Source: Peptoniphilus obesi ph1
GTDB taxonomy: Bacteria; Bacillota; Clostridia; Tissierellales; Peptoniphilaceae
Direction of reading: 5' to 3'
Length of the DNA stretch: 64,000 nucleotides
Assembly: GCF_000311865.1 (NCBI RefSeq)
Contig: NZ_HE978581.1
Location: 32,549-96,548, forward strand
The first letter of the stretch is position 1, and the number at the start of each line of letters is the position of its first letter. The notes below the pieces were generated by a model, which did no database searches, had not been told where the DNA came from, and saw only the letters and a list, made by a program, of their open reading frames with translations. A program made the position numbers and the translations under genes. Positions 26,269-35,759 of this stretch are shown piece by piece.

Positions 26269-26622
26269 ATGAAAGAAATAATTTTTGATGTACATCCTTT
26301 AGGAATGTACTCTTTCTCATGTGAGGCTTATGATATGTACTATAAGAGAAGATATAATAAAAACATCTATTTTTATACTAGAGATTTGGATGGAACATAC
26401 ATAAGAGTTGATGATAAAAATAAAAGAAAAAATCTAAGAAATAGAATTATAACTTTTGTTGATTTTGGCGAAAAGACAGATGAAATTCCTTTTGACAAAG
26501 AAGTAAGGGTTGCGCCTTTAGATGAAAGTTATGAAAATGACGAAATATTAAAAAGTATTGTTGAAGAACTTGGTGAAAATGCAAGTTGGAAAGAATCTGA
26601 TTTAAGAGTAATTCAATTATAA
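26269..26622 (+). CDS. Conserved-looking hypothetical protein (117 aa)
   Basis: I do not recognise this 117-residue protein. It is soluble and charged, without signal or membrane segments. The N-terminal part is aromatic-rich (FDVHPLGMYSFSCEAYDMYY) and the middle is basic (DDKNKRKNLRNR). A proper promoter, a very strong ribosome site and a bidirectional terminator bracket it, so it is almost certainly a real monocistronic gene. No function is proposed. Confidence 0.75.
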   Translation: MKEIIFDVHPLGMYSFSCEAYDMYYKRRYNKNIYFYTRDLDGTYIRVDDKNKRKNLRNRIITFVDFGEKTDEIPFDKEVRVAPLDESYENDEILKSIVEELGENASWKESDLRVIQL

Positions 26623-26630
26623 TAGGCGTT

Positions 26631-26668
26631 AAAAAAGCTGGTACTAGAGATTAAGTACCAGCTTTTCT
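26631..26668. terminator. Bidirectional terminator between convergent genes
   Basis: A 13-bp perfect stem, AAAAGCTGGTACT (26633-26645) with AGTACCAGCTTTT (26654-26666), contains the stop codon of the minus-strand CorC-type gene and serves both genes. Confidence 0.9.
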
Positions 26669-27882
26669 ATTCTATTTTTTTTACTGCTTGCTATAGTAAA
26701 ATTTAAATCTTTTATAGTAATATTTTCTCCCGTTTTAGGGAATCTATCTAAGTTTTCTATAATATAGCCAGCTATTGTATCAATTTCATCAGAGCTTAAT
26801 TCAGTTGAAAATTTTTGATTAAAATCGTCAAGATTCATTGAACCACCAATAAGATATTTCTTCTTGCTTATTTTTATATAATCCTCATCATCTTCTTCAT
26901 CATATTCATCGGAAATAGATCCAACAATTTTTTCAACCAAATCTTCAACTGTTATTATTCCCTCAGTTCCGCCATATTCATCGTTTACGATTGCAACTGA
27001 TAATTTTTGATTTCTTAATTCGTTAAATAATTGACTTATAGGTTTAAATTCATAGGTATAATAAATTGGCTTTAAGATATTTAAATTATCTTTTAATATA
27101 CAATCTCTATCTAAAGTAATCAAATCTTTAACATGTAAAACTCCAAGTATATTATCAATATCATCTTCATAGACTGGCATTCTTGAGAAAGCTTCTCTTT
27201 TAACTACTTCTATAATTTCATCATAATTAGATTCAACATCTATTGCTACAATATCAGTTCTTGGAGTCATTACATCTTTAGCAAAAGAACTTTTAAAGCC
27301 CATTAAATTATTTATCATATCTGATTCTTCTTGGTCAATAATTCCTTGTTCGGCACTAATTGAAACGGCATCTATTAACTCATCTTTGGTGATAAGCGGT
27401 TCAACATAATTCTTATCACCAATAAATCTTATGAAAAGTTTTGAAATTGCATTAATTAATTTAACAGATGGAACAAGCAATTTCATAAGTAGATCAAGGT
27501 ATTTAGCTCTAGATAAAAGTATTTTTTCATATTTTTGCTTTCCAATAGATTTTGGAACAATTTCTCCAATAATAATTACAAAAAAAGTAGATATTATTGT
27601 TGCTAAAATCAAACCTAAATATTGAAATCTATGAAAACATAATATTGATGTTAAAACAGCTATTAAGGCATTTGCAAAATAATCAAAAGTAAGAATCGAG
27701 ATATAAATTTTATCATTGTTATAATTTCTAATTAAAATATCATAAGTTTTTTCTGAGATTTTCTTTATTTCATTAAGCTTATGTTGTGTAAGACTTAGTA
27801 AAGCATTTTCAACCATAGTAAATTCAAAAGATAAATATATTGAAAACATAAGTATCGTTAATAAAACATGATTATATTCCAT
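26644..27882 (-). CDS. HlyC/CorC family transporter-like protein (DUF21-CBS-CorC)
   Basis: A 412-residue membrane protein. It has an N-terminal DUF21 transmembrane domain (about 1-175), a pair of CBS domains (about 195-315; MTPRTDIVAIDVE and GVLHVKDLI), an acidic run DEEDDE, and a C-terminal CorC/HlyC domain (about 330-410; DEIDTIAGYI). Homologues are linked to magnesium or cobalt export; the hemolysin name is historical. It is convergent with the 117-residue gene and divergent from the suf operon. Confidence 0.92.
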   Translation of the reverse strand: MEYNHVLLTILMFSIYLSFEFTMVENALLSLTQHKLNEIKKISEKTYDILIRNYNNDKIYISILTFDYFANALIAVLTSILCFHRFQYLGLILATIISTFFVIIIGEIVPKSIGKQKYEKILLSRAKYLDLLMKLLVPSVKLINAISKLFIRFIGDKNYVEPLITKDELIDAVSISAEQGIIDQEESDMINNLMGFKSSFAKDVMTPRTDIVAIDVESNYDEIIEVVKREAFSRMPVYEDDIDNILGVLHVKDLITLDRDCILKDNLNILKPIYYTYEFKPISQLFNELRNQKLSVAIVNDEYGGTEGIITVEDLVEKIVGSISDEYDEEDDEDYIKISKKKYLIGGSMNLDDFNQKFSTELSSDEIDTIAGYIIENLDRFPKTGENITIKDLNFTIASSKKNRIEKLVLNL

Positions 27883-27898
27883 ATCACACCTCGATAAT

Positions 27899-27928
27899 AT
27901 TATAGTATTAGTGTGTTAATAAAAACAA
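27899..27928 (-). promoter_or_regulatory. Promoter of the CorC-type gene
   Basis: On the minus strand: TTGTTT (forward 27923-27928), an 18-bp spacer, and TATAAT (forward 27899-27904), 16 bp before the ATG codon. Confidence 0.55.
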
Positions 27929-27955
27929 TATAAATGCTAATAAATTCAAGTTTTT

Positions 27956-27985
27956 TTGTTAATTGATAATTATTTGTGGTATACT
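27956..27985 (+). promoter_or_regulatory. Promoter of the suf operon
   Basis: TTGTTA (27956-27961), an 18-bp spacer, and an extended -10 TGG-TATACT (27977-27985), about 50 bp before sufC. This is the likely target of the Rrf2 regulator coded in the same operon, but no clear Rrf2/IscR palindrome is seen. Confidence 0.5.
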
Positions 27986-28038
27986 TTTAACAGAATTTAA
28001 TTCCTAGTAAAATTGTATGAATTAAAAAGGAGATATTT

Positions 28039-28809
28039 ATGGCTAAAGAATTATTAAGAATAGAGAATTTATCTGCATCAGTTGATTTAGATAATGAAGA
28101 AGGTAAAAAAGTAATACTACATGATATTAATTTAAAAATAAATTATGGGGAAGTACATGTGATTATGGGACCAAATGGTTCTGGTAAATCTACACTTGCA
28201 AATGTAATAATGGATAATCCTGAGTATAATCTTGATAGTGGAAAAATATTTTTAGATGAAGAGGATATAACTGAATTATCTACAGATAAGAGAGCTAGAA
28301 AAGGATTATTTATGAGTTTTCAATATCCTATGCAAGTTTCTGGAATAAGTGTTGAAAACTTTATAAGAACAGCTAAATCTAATATAGAAGATAAAAATAT
28401 ATCAATAATTCAGTTTAAAAAAGAATTAAAAGAAGAAATGGAAAAACTATCATTTGACAGTTCATATGCTCAAAGATATTTGAATGAAGGATTTTCTGGT
28501 GGAGAAATGAAGAAAAATGAAATTCTTCAAATGTTAATGTTAGATCCAAAACTCGCAATACTTGATGAAACTGATTCAGGACTAGATGTTGATGCAACAA
28601 GAATTGTTGCAGAAGGTATTAATAGATATATGCAAAAAGACAATAAGTCTGTTCTGATTATTACACACCACAGAGAATTAATTAAGGATATAAAACCTGA
28701 CTATGTTCATATAGTTTATAAGGGCAGAATAGTAAAAACTGGCGATGAATCTTTAGTAGATAGGGTAGAAAAAGAAGGTTTCACTTGGATTAAAGATGAG
28801 GTGAAATAA
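28039..28809 (+). CDS. sufC: Fe-S cluster assembly ATPase SufC
   Basis: A 256-residue ABC-type ATPase of the SufBC2D scaffold. It has Walker A GPNGSGKST (about 43-51), signature FSGGEMKKNE, Walker B LAILDETDSGLD and H-loop ITHHREL. It starts the operon sufC-sufB-sufD-sufS-sufU-rrf2-nifS. Its TAA overlaps the sufB ATG. The ribosome site is AAAGGAG. SufC is the energy-coupling part; it has no membrane partner. Confidence 0.96.
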   Translation: MAKELLRIENLSASVDLDNEEGKKVILHDINLKINYGEVHVIMGPNGSGKSTLANVIMDNPEYNLDSGKIFLDEEDITELSTDKRARKGLFMSFQYPMQVSGISVENFIRTAKSNIEDKNISIIQFKKELKEEMEKLSFDSSYAQRYLNEGFSGGEMKKNEILQMLMLDPKLAILDETDSGLDVDATRIVAEGINRYMQKDNKSVLIITHHRELIKDIKPDYVHIVYKGRIVKTGDESLVDRVEKEGFTWIKDEVK

Positions 28810-30226
28810 TGGCTGAACGTTTTAGAAAAAAAGTAAGATAGATGATCTAGATAGGGGAATTTATGATATTAAAAATAAATTTACCTACAGATCAAAAACT
28901 GAACAAGGCTTAACAGAAGAAATAGTTAGACAGATATCTAAGGAAAAAGAAGAACCTGAATGGATGTTAGAGTATAGACTAAAGGCTTTAGAAATATTTA
29001 ATCAAAAAGAAAATCCAGTTTGGGGACCAGATATCTCTGCGGTTGATATAGATGAAATAACAACTTATATAAGACCTGATGCTGATATGACTGATGATTG
29101 GAATGAAGTACCTGAAGATATAAAAGATACTTTTGATAAATTAGGTATACCAGAAGCAGAAAAAGACATGATTTTATCAGGTGTGGGAGCTCAATATGAC
29201 TCTGAAATAGTTTATCATAATATTCAAAAATATTTAGCAGACCAAGGTGTTGTATACCTTGATTTTGAGTCTGGTTTAAAACAATATCCAGAAATAGTTA
29301 AAAAATATTTTGGTAAATGTATAAATCCAAATCTTCATAAATATGCGGCTCTTCATTATGCAGTTTGGAGCGGTGGTTCATTTGTATATGTTCCAGAAAA
29401 TGTAAATGTTGATGTACCTTTACAATCATATTTTAGACTAAATGCACCTGGAGCAGGACAATTTGAACATACCTTAATAGTTATAGAAAATAATAGCTAT
29501 TGCCACTTTATAGAAGGTTGTTCTGCGCCTAAGTACAACAAAGTAAATCTTCACGCTGGTGCAGTTGAATTATATGTTGGAGAAAATTCTACATTAAGAT
29601 ATTCAACTATAGAAAACTGGTCAAAAAATATGTATAACTTAAATACAAAAAGAGCAATTGTTGAAAAAAATGGAAAAATAGAATGGATATCAGGATCTTT
29701 TGGATCTAAAGTCTCAATGCTATATCCAGCTTCTATTTTAAAAGGAGAAAATGCAAGCAGCGAATATGTTGGAATTTCTTTTGCAGGTGCAGACCAAGAT
29801 ATAGATACTGGAGCACAAGCAATTCATCTAGCTCCACATACAAGATCAACAGTTAATTCAAAGTCAATTTCTAAAGGCGGAGGCAAGGCAATATATAGAG
29901 GTCTTGTAAAAATTGCCAAAGATGCCTACGACTCAAAGGCAAGTGTATCTTGTGAGTCTTTAATGCTAGATAGCAAATCAAGATCAGATACTATTCCAGT
30001 TATAGATATAAAAAATAAGGACGTCGATTTTGGACACGAAGCTAAGATTGGTAGAATTTCTGATGATGTAATATTTTATTTAATGTCAAGAGGTATATCC
30101 GAAGAAGAAGCAAAAGCTATGGTAGTAAGAGGCTTTGCAGAACCAATAGCAAAAGAATTACCAATGGAATATGCTGTTGAAATGAACAATCTAATCAATC
30201 TTGAACTTGAAGGATCAATAGGTTAG
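28809..30226 (+). pseudogene. sufB: Fe-S cluster scaffold protein SufB, frame broken at codon 9 (one base short)
   Basis: ATG 28809, with GAGGTGA before it and overlapping the sufC stop, opens MAERFRKKVR and hits TAG at 28839. From 28964 an open frame codes 420 residues of normal SufB. The 120 bp between are open only in the -1 frame and code conserved SufB sequence (DDLDRGIYDIKNKF, EPEWMLEYR). One extra base in the A7 run 28826-28832 joins the two into 472 residues, the normal length. The run is read A AAA AAA, a classic -1 slippery heptamer. The gene sits in an intact operon, so it is probably functional: base-calling error, slippage or recoding are possible. A start at 28964 would lose about 50 conserved residues. 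Confidence 0.85.
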
Positions 30227-30234
30227 GAGGAAAT

Positions 30235-31299
30235 ATGCAATCAACAATATTAACAAATGAACTAACATTTAAAACATTTAATTATTTAAAAATAAATGAA
30301 TCAAGGGTTGATATTCCTGAGTTAAAAAAGATTAACCTAGAAATGGAATCTGATAAAGTTAATGATATTTTATTAAATAATTTTTTTGAAAATAAGAATA
30401 ATCAACTTCCACAAGATGTACTAGATTTAAATAAAAAATATAATAATTTATTTAAAATATATAAGTCTGACGGTAAAGATGTAAAAGAAAGTATAAAAAT
30501 TATTACAAGTGATGATGAAAATCAAGTATTAGACAATCATTATATTGTCTCTGAAAACGGTGGAAATTTAAATTTAATAATTGACTATGAAAATATTGGA
30601 GATAAAGAAAAATTTAGAAGCTCTTTACTAAAAATTCATGCAAAAAAAGCCTCTACAATAAATTTATTTATAATACAAAATGAAAACACATCACAAACTT
30701 CTTTGGAAACTATATATTTAGATATAGATGAGGATGCAAAAGTTAATATTAGTCAATTTGAGTTAGGTGCTAAAAAAATCTACACTTATATGCAAGCTAA
30801 TTTATTAGGTAAGCATTCAGAATTAAATATTAACTCAATATATCTTGGTTCTAAAAAAGATGAAATAAATATGTTATATAATATTTTTCATTATGGCAAA
30901 TATACTCAATCAGACATTATGGTAAATGGAGCATTACAAAATCAAGCTAAGAAAACATTTAAATCAACTCTTGATTTTAAAGAAGGATCATCATTCAGTG
31001 AAGGATCAGAGGAAGAATATGTAATTTTATTAGATGATGATGTTGAATCAATCTCAGCTCCTGTGCTTTTAACTCATGAAGACAATGTAATTGGTAATCA
31101 CGCAGCTAGTGCTGGAAATGTAGACCAAGATTTAATGTTTTATATAATGAGTAGGGGATTTGATGAAGAAAATGCTAAATCATTAATAATTCAATCAAAA
31201 TTTGCTGGAGCAATCAATAGCATATACGATGAAGAGTTTAGAAATATGTTATGGCATAAGATTTTTGATATAGTAAGGGGAACTGATAATGCTAATTAA
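30235..31299 (+). CDS. sufD: Fe-S cluster assembly protein SufD
   Basis: A 354-residue partner of SufB in the SufBC2D scaffold on which Fe-S clusters are built. The core (about 120-345) is the right-handed beta-helix shared with SufB. The family's end region VLLTHEDNVIGNHAASAGNVDQD (seen as VLLTHEDNVIGNHAASAG) and MSRGFDEENAKSLI is present. A GGAGGAAAT ribosome site lies 8 bp after sufB. The stop overlaps the sufS start. Confidence 0.93.
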   Translation: MQSTILTNELTFKTFNYLKINESRVDIPELKKINLEMESDKVNDILLNNFFENKNNQLPQDVLDLNKKYNNLFKIYKSDGKDVKESIKIITSDDENQVLDNHYIVSENGGNLNLIIDYENIGDKEKFRSSLLKIHAKKASTINLFIIQNENTSQTSLETIYLDIDEDAKVNISQFELGAKKIYTYMQANLLGKHSELNINSIYLGSKKDEINMLYNIFHYGKYTQSDIMVNGALQNQAKKTFKSTLDFKEGSSFSEGSEEEYVILLDDDVESISAPVLLTHEDNVIGNHAASAGNVDQDLMFYIMSRGFDEENAKSLIIQSKFAGAINSIYDEEFRNMLWHKIFDIVRGTDNAN

Positions 31300-32527
31300 G
31301 GAAAAAATAAATGAAATTAGAAAAGATTTTAAATATTTAGAAGATGACCCTGAATATATATATTTTGATAATGCTGCAACAACTCAAAAACCAATTCAGG
31401 TTTTAGAAGATACAGTGGCATATTATGAACATCAAAATGGGAATCCTCATAGAGGAGCCCACAAGTTTGCATTTTCTGCAACAGAAGTATATGAAAATGG
31501 AAGAAAAAAAGTTGCAGATTTTATTAATGCAAATTCAGCAAATGAAATAATTTTTTTAAGAAATGCGACAGAAGCTTTAAATTTAATAGCATATTCATAT
31601 GCACTTAATAATTTAAAAAAAGGTGATGAAATCTTAATTTCAATAATGGAACATCATTCAAACCTAGTTACATGGCAATTTGTTGCAAATAAAACTGGGG
31701 CAAAGTTAAATTATTTATATTTAGATGATGATATGCAAATAACAGATCAAGAATTTGATAGTAAAATCAATAAAAACACAAAAATTTTAGCAATAACAGC
31801 AGCATCAAATGTAGTTGGAACAATGCCAAATGTAAAAGCTTTTATAGAAAAGGCCAAAAACGTTTCAAAAGATATAATTACAGTTGTAGATGCAGCTCAA
31901 TATGTTCCTCATCATAAGGTAGATGTTAAGGATTTAAATTGTGATTTTTTAGCCTTTTCAGGACATAAAATGTTATCTTCAATGGGAATTGGAGTGCTGT
32001 ATGGCAAGGAAGAATTGTTAAACACTATGGATCCTTTCTTATATGGTGGAGATATGATCGAGTATGTTAGAGAAGATGAATCAACATTTTTAAACAGTCC
32101 ACAACGTTTTGAAGCTGGGACAACTAATGTTGGAGGGGTAGCCTCACTAGTATCAGCTATAAATTATATAGATAAGATAGGTATAGAAGAAATTTATAAT
32201 ATTGAATCAGAACTTTGCAAATATGCTTATGAAAAGATTAAAAAATTAGATTATATTGATGTTTACACGACAAGTAATTCTCATAGATCACCTGTAATTG
32301 CATTTAATGTAAAAGAAGCTCATCCACATGATGTAGCTTCAATATTAGATAATTATAAAATTGCTGTAAGATCTGGACACCATTGTGCTCAACCTCTTCA
32401 CAGATATCTTGGTGTGAATGCATCTTGCAGAGCTTCTTTTGCATTTTATAATACTTTTGAAGAAATCGATAGTTTTATAGAACACTTAGAAGATGTTAGG
32501 AGGATATTAAGAATTGGATCTAAATGA
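31289..32527 (+). CDS. sufS: Cysteine desulfurase SufS
   Basis: A 412-residue group II cysteine desulfurase that supplies sulfur to the SUF scaffold. The PLP lysine is in FSGHKMLSSMGIG (about 223-235) and the catalytic cysteine in VRSGHHCAQP (about 363-372), the SufS pattern. The ATG overlaps sufD by 11 bp; the TTG start of sufU lies inside its end. In Firmicutes SufS passes its persulfide to the zinc protein SufU, which is the next gene. Confidence 0.96.
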   Translation: MLIKEKINEIRKDFKYLEDDPEYIYFDNAATTQKPIQVLEDTVAYYEHQNGNPHRGAHKFAFSATEVYENGRKKVADFINANSANEIIFLRNATEALNLIAYSYALNNLKKGDEILISIMEHHSNLVTWQFVANKTGAKLNYLYLDDDMQITDQEFDSKINKNTKILAITAASNVVGTMPNVKAFIEKAKNVSKDIITVVDAAQYVPHHKVDVKDLNCDFLAFSGHKMLSSMGIGVLYGKEELLNTMDPFLYGGDMIEYVREDESTFLNSPQRFEAGTTNVGGVASLVSAINYIDKIGIEEIYNIESELCKYAYEKIKKLDYIDVYTTSNSHRSPVIAFNVKEAHPHDVASILDNYKIAVRSGHHCAQPLHRYLGVNASCRASFAFYNTFEEIDSFIEHLEDVRRILRIGSK

Positions 32528-32954
32528 TATTTATACAGAAGTGATACTTGAACACAGTAGAAATAGTAGAAATAAAAAAGAATTGTCTAATCCTACTTTT
32601 GTAGAACCAGGAAATAATCCTTCTTGCGGAGATGAAATCACTCTTCAATTAAAAGGAAATGAAGATAAGATTGAAGATGCATCTTATACAGGGACTGGAT
32701 GTGCTATTTCTCAAGCATCTACTTCAATAATGATAGATACTATAAAAAATCATTCCTATAAAGAAGCTTTAGATATGGCTAATGATTTTATTGGAATGAT
32801 AAAAAATGAAGTAACAGACCAAGAAGAATTTGATAAACTTGGTGATGCGATAATTTTTGAAAATATAAAAAATTTACCAGCTCGTGTTAAATGCGCCGTT
32901 TTACCATGGTATACATTAAAAAATGTTATAGAAAAAAACAATAAAGATAAATAA
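32514..32954 (+). CDS. sufU: Sulfur-transfer protein SufU
   Basis: A 146-residue zinc-dependent persulfide acceptor for SufS. The three conserved cysteines are in NPSCGDE (about 42), GTGCAISQAS (about 67) and RVKCAVLPW (about 128), and the SufU-specific insertion between the second and third is present. The start is TTG 32514, set by AGGAGG at 32499-32504 and by the conserved N-terminus. It overlaps sufS by 14 bp. Confidence 0.94.
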   Translation: MDLNDIYTEVILEHSRNSRNKKELSNPTFVEPGNNPSCGDEITLQLKGNEDKIEDASYTGTGCAISQASTSIMIDTIKNHSYKEALDMANDFIGMIKNEVTDQEEFDKLGDAIIFENIKNLPARVKCAVLPWYTLKNVIEKNNKDK

Positions 32955-32969
32955 AGACTAGGTGATAGT

Positions 32970-33365
32970 ATGAAAATATCCACAAGAGGTCGTTATGGAT
33001 TAATGGCTATGTATAGGATACTTCAAAATTATGGTAATGGACCAATATCAATTACTGAAATCGCTGAGAATGAATCACTTTCAGTTGCCTACCTTGAACA
33101 TATATTTGCAAGCCTAAAAAAAGCAGGCTTAGTAAAGTCTGTAAGAGGAGCTTTTGGAGGCTATGAATTAGCAAAAGATCCGGCAGAAATAAAAATTAAA
33201 GATATTTTAATGGCCCTTGAAGATGACATTGAAATTTCTTGCTCTGTTATGACTAATAAACCAGAGTGTAGAAATTTAAATGGATGTGCAACAAGAGATA
33301 TTTTAGATAAAATACAAATTAGAATAGATCAAGTTTTAGATTCAGTAACTTTAGCAGATATGTGA
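32970..33365 (+). CDS. Rrf2 family regulator with IscR-like cysteines
   Basis: A 131-residue winged-helix regulator (KISTRGRYGLMAM at the start; LSVAYLEHIFASLKKAGLV recognition helix region). Cysteines C91, C100 and C106 lie where IscR holds its [2Fe-2S] cluster, but the spacing is C-x8-C-x5-C rather than C-x5-C-x5-C of E. coli IscR. It sits inside the suf operon, so it likely senses Fe-S status and controls the operon. CymR-type cysteine regulation is the alternative, but CymR lacks these cysteines. Confidence 0.88.
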   Translation: MKISTRGRYGLMAMYRILQNYGNGPISITEIAENESLSVAYLEHIFASLKKAGLVKSVRGAFGGYELAKDPAEIKIKDILMALEDDIEISCSVMTNKPECRNLNGCATRDILDKIQIRIDQVLDSVTLADM

Positions 33366-33372
33366 GGTAAGT

Positions 33373-34506
33373 ATGGATATATATTTGGATAATGCAGCGA
33401 CAACTAAATTAAATAAAGAAGTTTTATCGGCTATGGAACCATATTTAAAAGATATATATTCAAACCCTTCTTCAGTTTACTCATTTTCTAAAGAAGCAAA
33501 AAATGCTGTTGAAGAGGCAAGGGATAATATTGCAAAAATATTAAAAGTTGATGCTAATGAAATATTCTTCACATCAGGTGGCAGTGAATCTGATAACTGG
33601 GCTATTAAAGGAGTTGCCTTTAATAATTATGCTAATAAGGGAAAAATTATAACTAGTCCAATAGAACACAAGGCGGTTCTTGAGAGCGTTGAATATTTAA
33701 AAAAATTTTCTTACGATGTAGATTATTTAAAAGTAGACAATGAAGGAAAAGTTGATTTAGACAGTTTGAGAAAATTATTGGATTCTGAAACTATTTTGCT
33801 TTCAATTATGTTTGCAAATAATGAAATAGGAACCATTCAGCCAATAAAAGAAATTTCTAAAATACTTGAAGGTCACAAGGCACTATTTCATGTCGATGCA
33901 GTTCAAGCTTTGGGAAGCCTTGAATTTGACATAAATGATCTTGGAGCAGATTTGATGAGTTTTTCTTCTCACAAAATTGGAGGACCAAAAGGAATAGGGA
34001 TTTTATATATTAAAAATGGAACTCCTATAGATAGTTTTATTCATGGTGGATCGCAAGAAAAAAATAAAAGAGCTGGAACAGAAAATGTAGCATCGATAGT
34101 TGGTCTTTCTAAGGCTTTTGATTTACTTGCAAAGAGTAAAAAAGAAAACATAAAAAAAATAAAAGAAATGAAAGATTTCATGTTAGATAGATTATTAAAA
34201 GTGGATGGAGTATATCTTAATGGATCTAGAGAAGATAGACTTCCTGGAAATATAAATATTTCAATTGATGGAGTTGAATCACAACTTCTTTTAATATTAC
34301 TTGATAAAAGTGATATATTTGCCTCATCTGGCAGTGCTTGCAATGCTGGAAGTATAAACCCATCACATGTTTTAAAAGCAATAGGTAGAAATGATAATTT
34401 AGCAAAAAATTGTCTTAGATTAACTATAAATGAAAACAATAATATTGATGAAATTAAGCAAGCTTCTGATATAATTATTAATACAATAAATAAATTAAGG
34501 AGCTAA
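33373..34506 (+). CDS. Cysteine desulfurase (NifS/IscS type), Rrf2-linked
   Basis: A 377-residue group I desulfurase. The PLP lysine is in SFSSHKIGGPKG (about 197-208) and the persulfide cysteine in SSGSACNAG (about 320-328). It follows the Rrf2 gene by 7 bp with an AGGTAAG ribosome site. It is the third desulfurase in the window, distinct from the ThiI partner at 3.9 kb and SufS. In Firmicutes an Rrf2-desulfurase pair often precedes mnmA for tRNA 2-thiouridine. No mnmA follows here, so its acceptor is open. Confidence 0.92.
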   Translation: MDIYLDNAATTKLNKEVLSAMEPYLKDIYSNPSSVYSFSKEAKNAVEEARDNIAKILKVDANEIFFTSGGSESDNWAIKGVAFNNYANKGKIITSPIEHKAVLESVEYLKKFSYDVDYLKVDNEGKVDLDSLRKLLDSETILLSIMFANNEIGTIQPIKEISKILEGHKALFHVDAVQALGSLEFDINDLGADLMSFSSHKIGGPKGIGILYIKNGTPIDSFIHGGSQEKNKRAGTENVASIVGLSKAFDLLAKSKKENIKKIKEMKDFMLDRLLKVDGVYLNGSREDRLPGNINISIDGVESQLLLILLDKSDIFASSGSACNAGSINPSHVLKAIGRNDNLAKNCLRLTINENNNIDEIKQASDIIINTINKLRS

Positions 34507-34510
34507 AAAT

Positions 34511-35758
34511 ATGAATAATATTAAAATTCCTGGATCTCAATTTACTTCGATTGTGCCTGAATTTATTGTAATATTAATGAGCGTACTTTTCGCTGTTTTA
34601 TTATTTTTATCTATATACTATTTAATAAATATTGGAAATAGATATATAGAAAGACCAAGAAGGATAAATATTGATCTAAGGTTTATTATAAAGCTTTTCT
34701 TGTTTGTCTTGATTTTTTATATTATTAGGTTGATTTTCAAAAAATATAGTGTACTTGGAGATACTTTTTTTGCCTTGATTATGGCAATTGTAATTTCTTT
34801 TATAATCAATCCAATAGTAACTTATTTAGAAAACAAGGGAATAAAAAGAGGATACGGAGTACTCATTGTTTATGCAATGTGTCTATTAATATTTACAGTA
34901 TTATTGGTAATAGTTATTCCTAAAACTGTAACAGAGTTATCAAAACTTGCTACAAGTCTACAGGATGTATTTGAATTAGTTGGTAATATATCTAATAATA
35001 TTAATGATACTATAAATCATATAACAAAAGAAAATTCTATCTATAACTTTAATACACAGGAAATATTTGACTCAATTGAAAAATCCATAACGAATTTTAT
35101 AGTCGAATTTCAAAGTGATATATTAATAAAATTAAGAGGATTTTTGTACGGTGTAGGTACTATATTTTCTAAGATATTTAAATTTGTTCTTGTATTTATT
35201 TTTACTTTCTATTTTACAGTTGACAAAGATAAATATAAAAATTTAATTCTTAGAAATTTACCATATAAATATAAGGATGATATTCTATATGTTTCAAAAA
35301 GAATAAACCTTGCCTTACTTGATTTTGTCAAAGGTAGAATGCTTATGGCTTTTATTGTAGGTTTAGCAACTATGGTATATCTACTTATATTAAGAGTTGA
35401 TTTTGCAATTGTTATTGGTTTAATAACAATGGTAGCTGATATAATTCCTTATATAGGTCCATTCTTAGGCTTTGTCCCAGCTGTATTATTTGCTTATATA
35501 GATTCACCAGTTAAAGCTTTATGGGTTGCAATACTATTTTTAGTTTTACAATGGGCAGAAAATAATATAATTGCTCCTAAATTATTAGGAAATAAAACTG
35601 GTTTAAATCCACTTATAATTTTAATAGCGATAATTGTTGGTGGTGCTATTTTCGGAGTGTTCGGAATGATATTCTCAGTACCTATTGCATCAGTTATTGT
35701 TATATTAATAGATTTTATAAAAATGAAATATAATTCTAAGCCTAGAAACACTATCTAA
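34511..35758 (+). CDS. AI-2E family transporter (PerM-like)
   Basis: A 415-residue membrane protein with about eight helices and the family's central extracytoplasmic segment (about 125-205). The end has the signature DIIPYIGPFLGFVPA and LQWAENNIIAPKLLG (about 315-365). The family includes TqsA and sodium/proton antiporters; its substrate cannot be read here. It is 4 bp after the desulfurase and probably in the same transcript. A fresh promoter for alaS starts right after it. Confidence 0.88.
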   Translation: MNNIKIPGSQFTSIVPEFIVILMSVLFAVLLFLSIYYLINIGNRYIERPRRINIDLRFIIKLFLFVLIFYIIRLIFKKYSVLGDTFFALIMAIVISFIINPIVTYLENKGIKRGYGVLIVYAMCLLIFTVLLVIVIPKTVTELSKLATSLQDVFELVGNISNNINDTINHITKENSIYNFNTQEIFDSIEKSITNFIVEFQSDILIKLRGFLYGVGTIFSKIFKFVLVFIFTFYFTVDKDKYKNLILRNLPYKYKDDILYVSKRINLALLDFVKGRMLMAFIVGLATMVYLLILRVDFAIVIGLITMVADIIPYIGPFLGFVPAVLFAYIDSPVKALWVAILFLVLQWAENNIIAPKLLGNKTGLNPLIILIAIIVGGAIFGVFGMIFSVPIASVIVILIDFIKMKYNSKPRNTI

Positions 35759-35759
35759 A

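Noticed and set aside
28964-30226. SufB starting at ATG 28964
   Set aside because: No ribosome site, and about 50 conserved upstream residues would be lost; the true start is at 28809 with a frame break.
34041-34439. A 132-codon minus-strand open frame inside the desulfurase gene
   Set aside because: Antisense shadow of the conserved PLP-enzyme gene; no ribosome site, and its composition matches other shadows.
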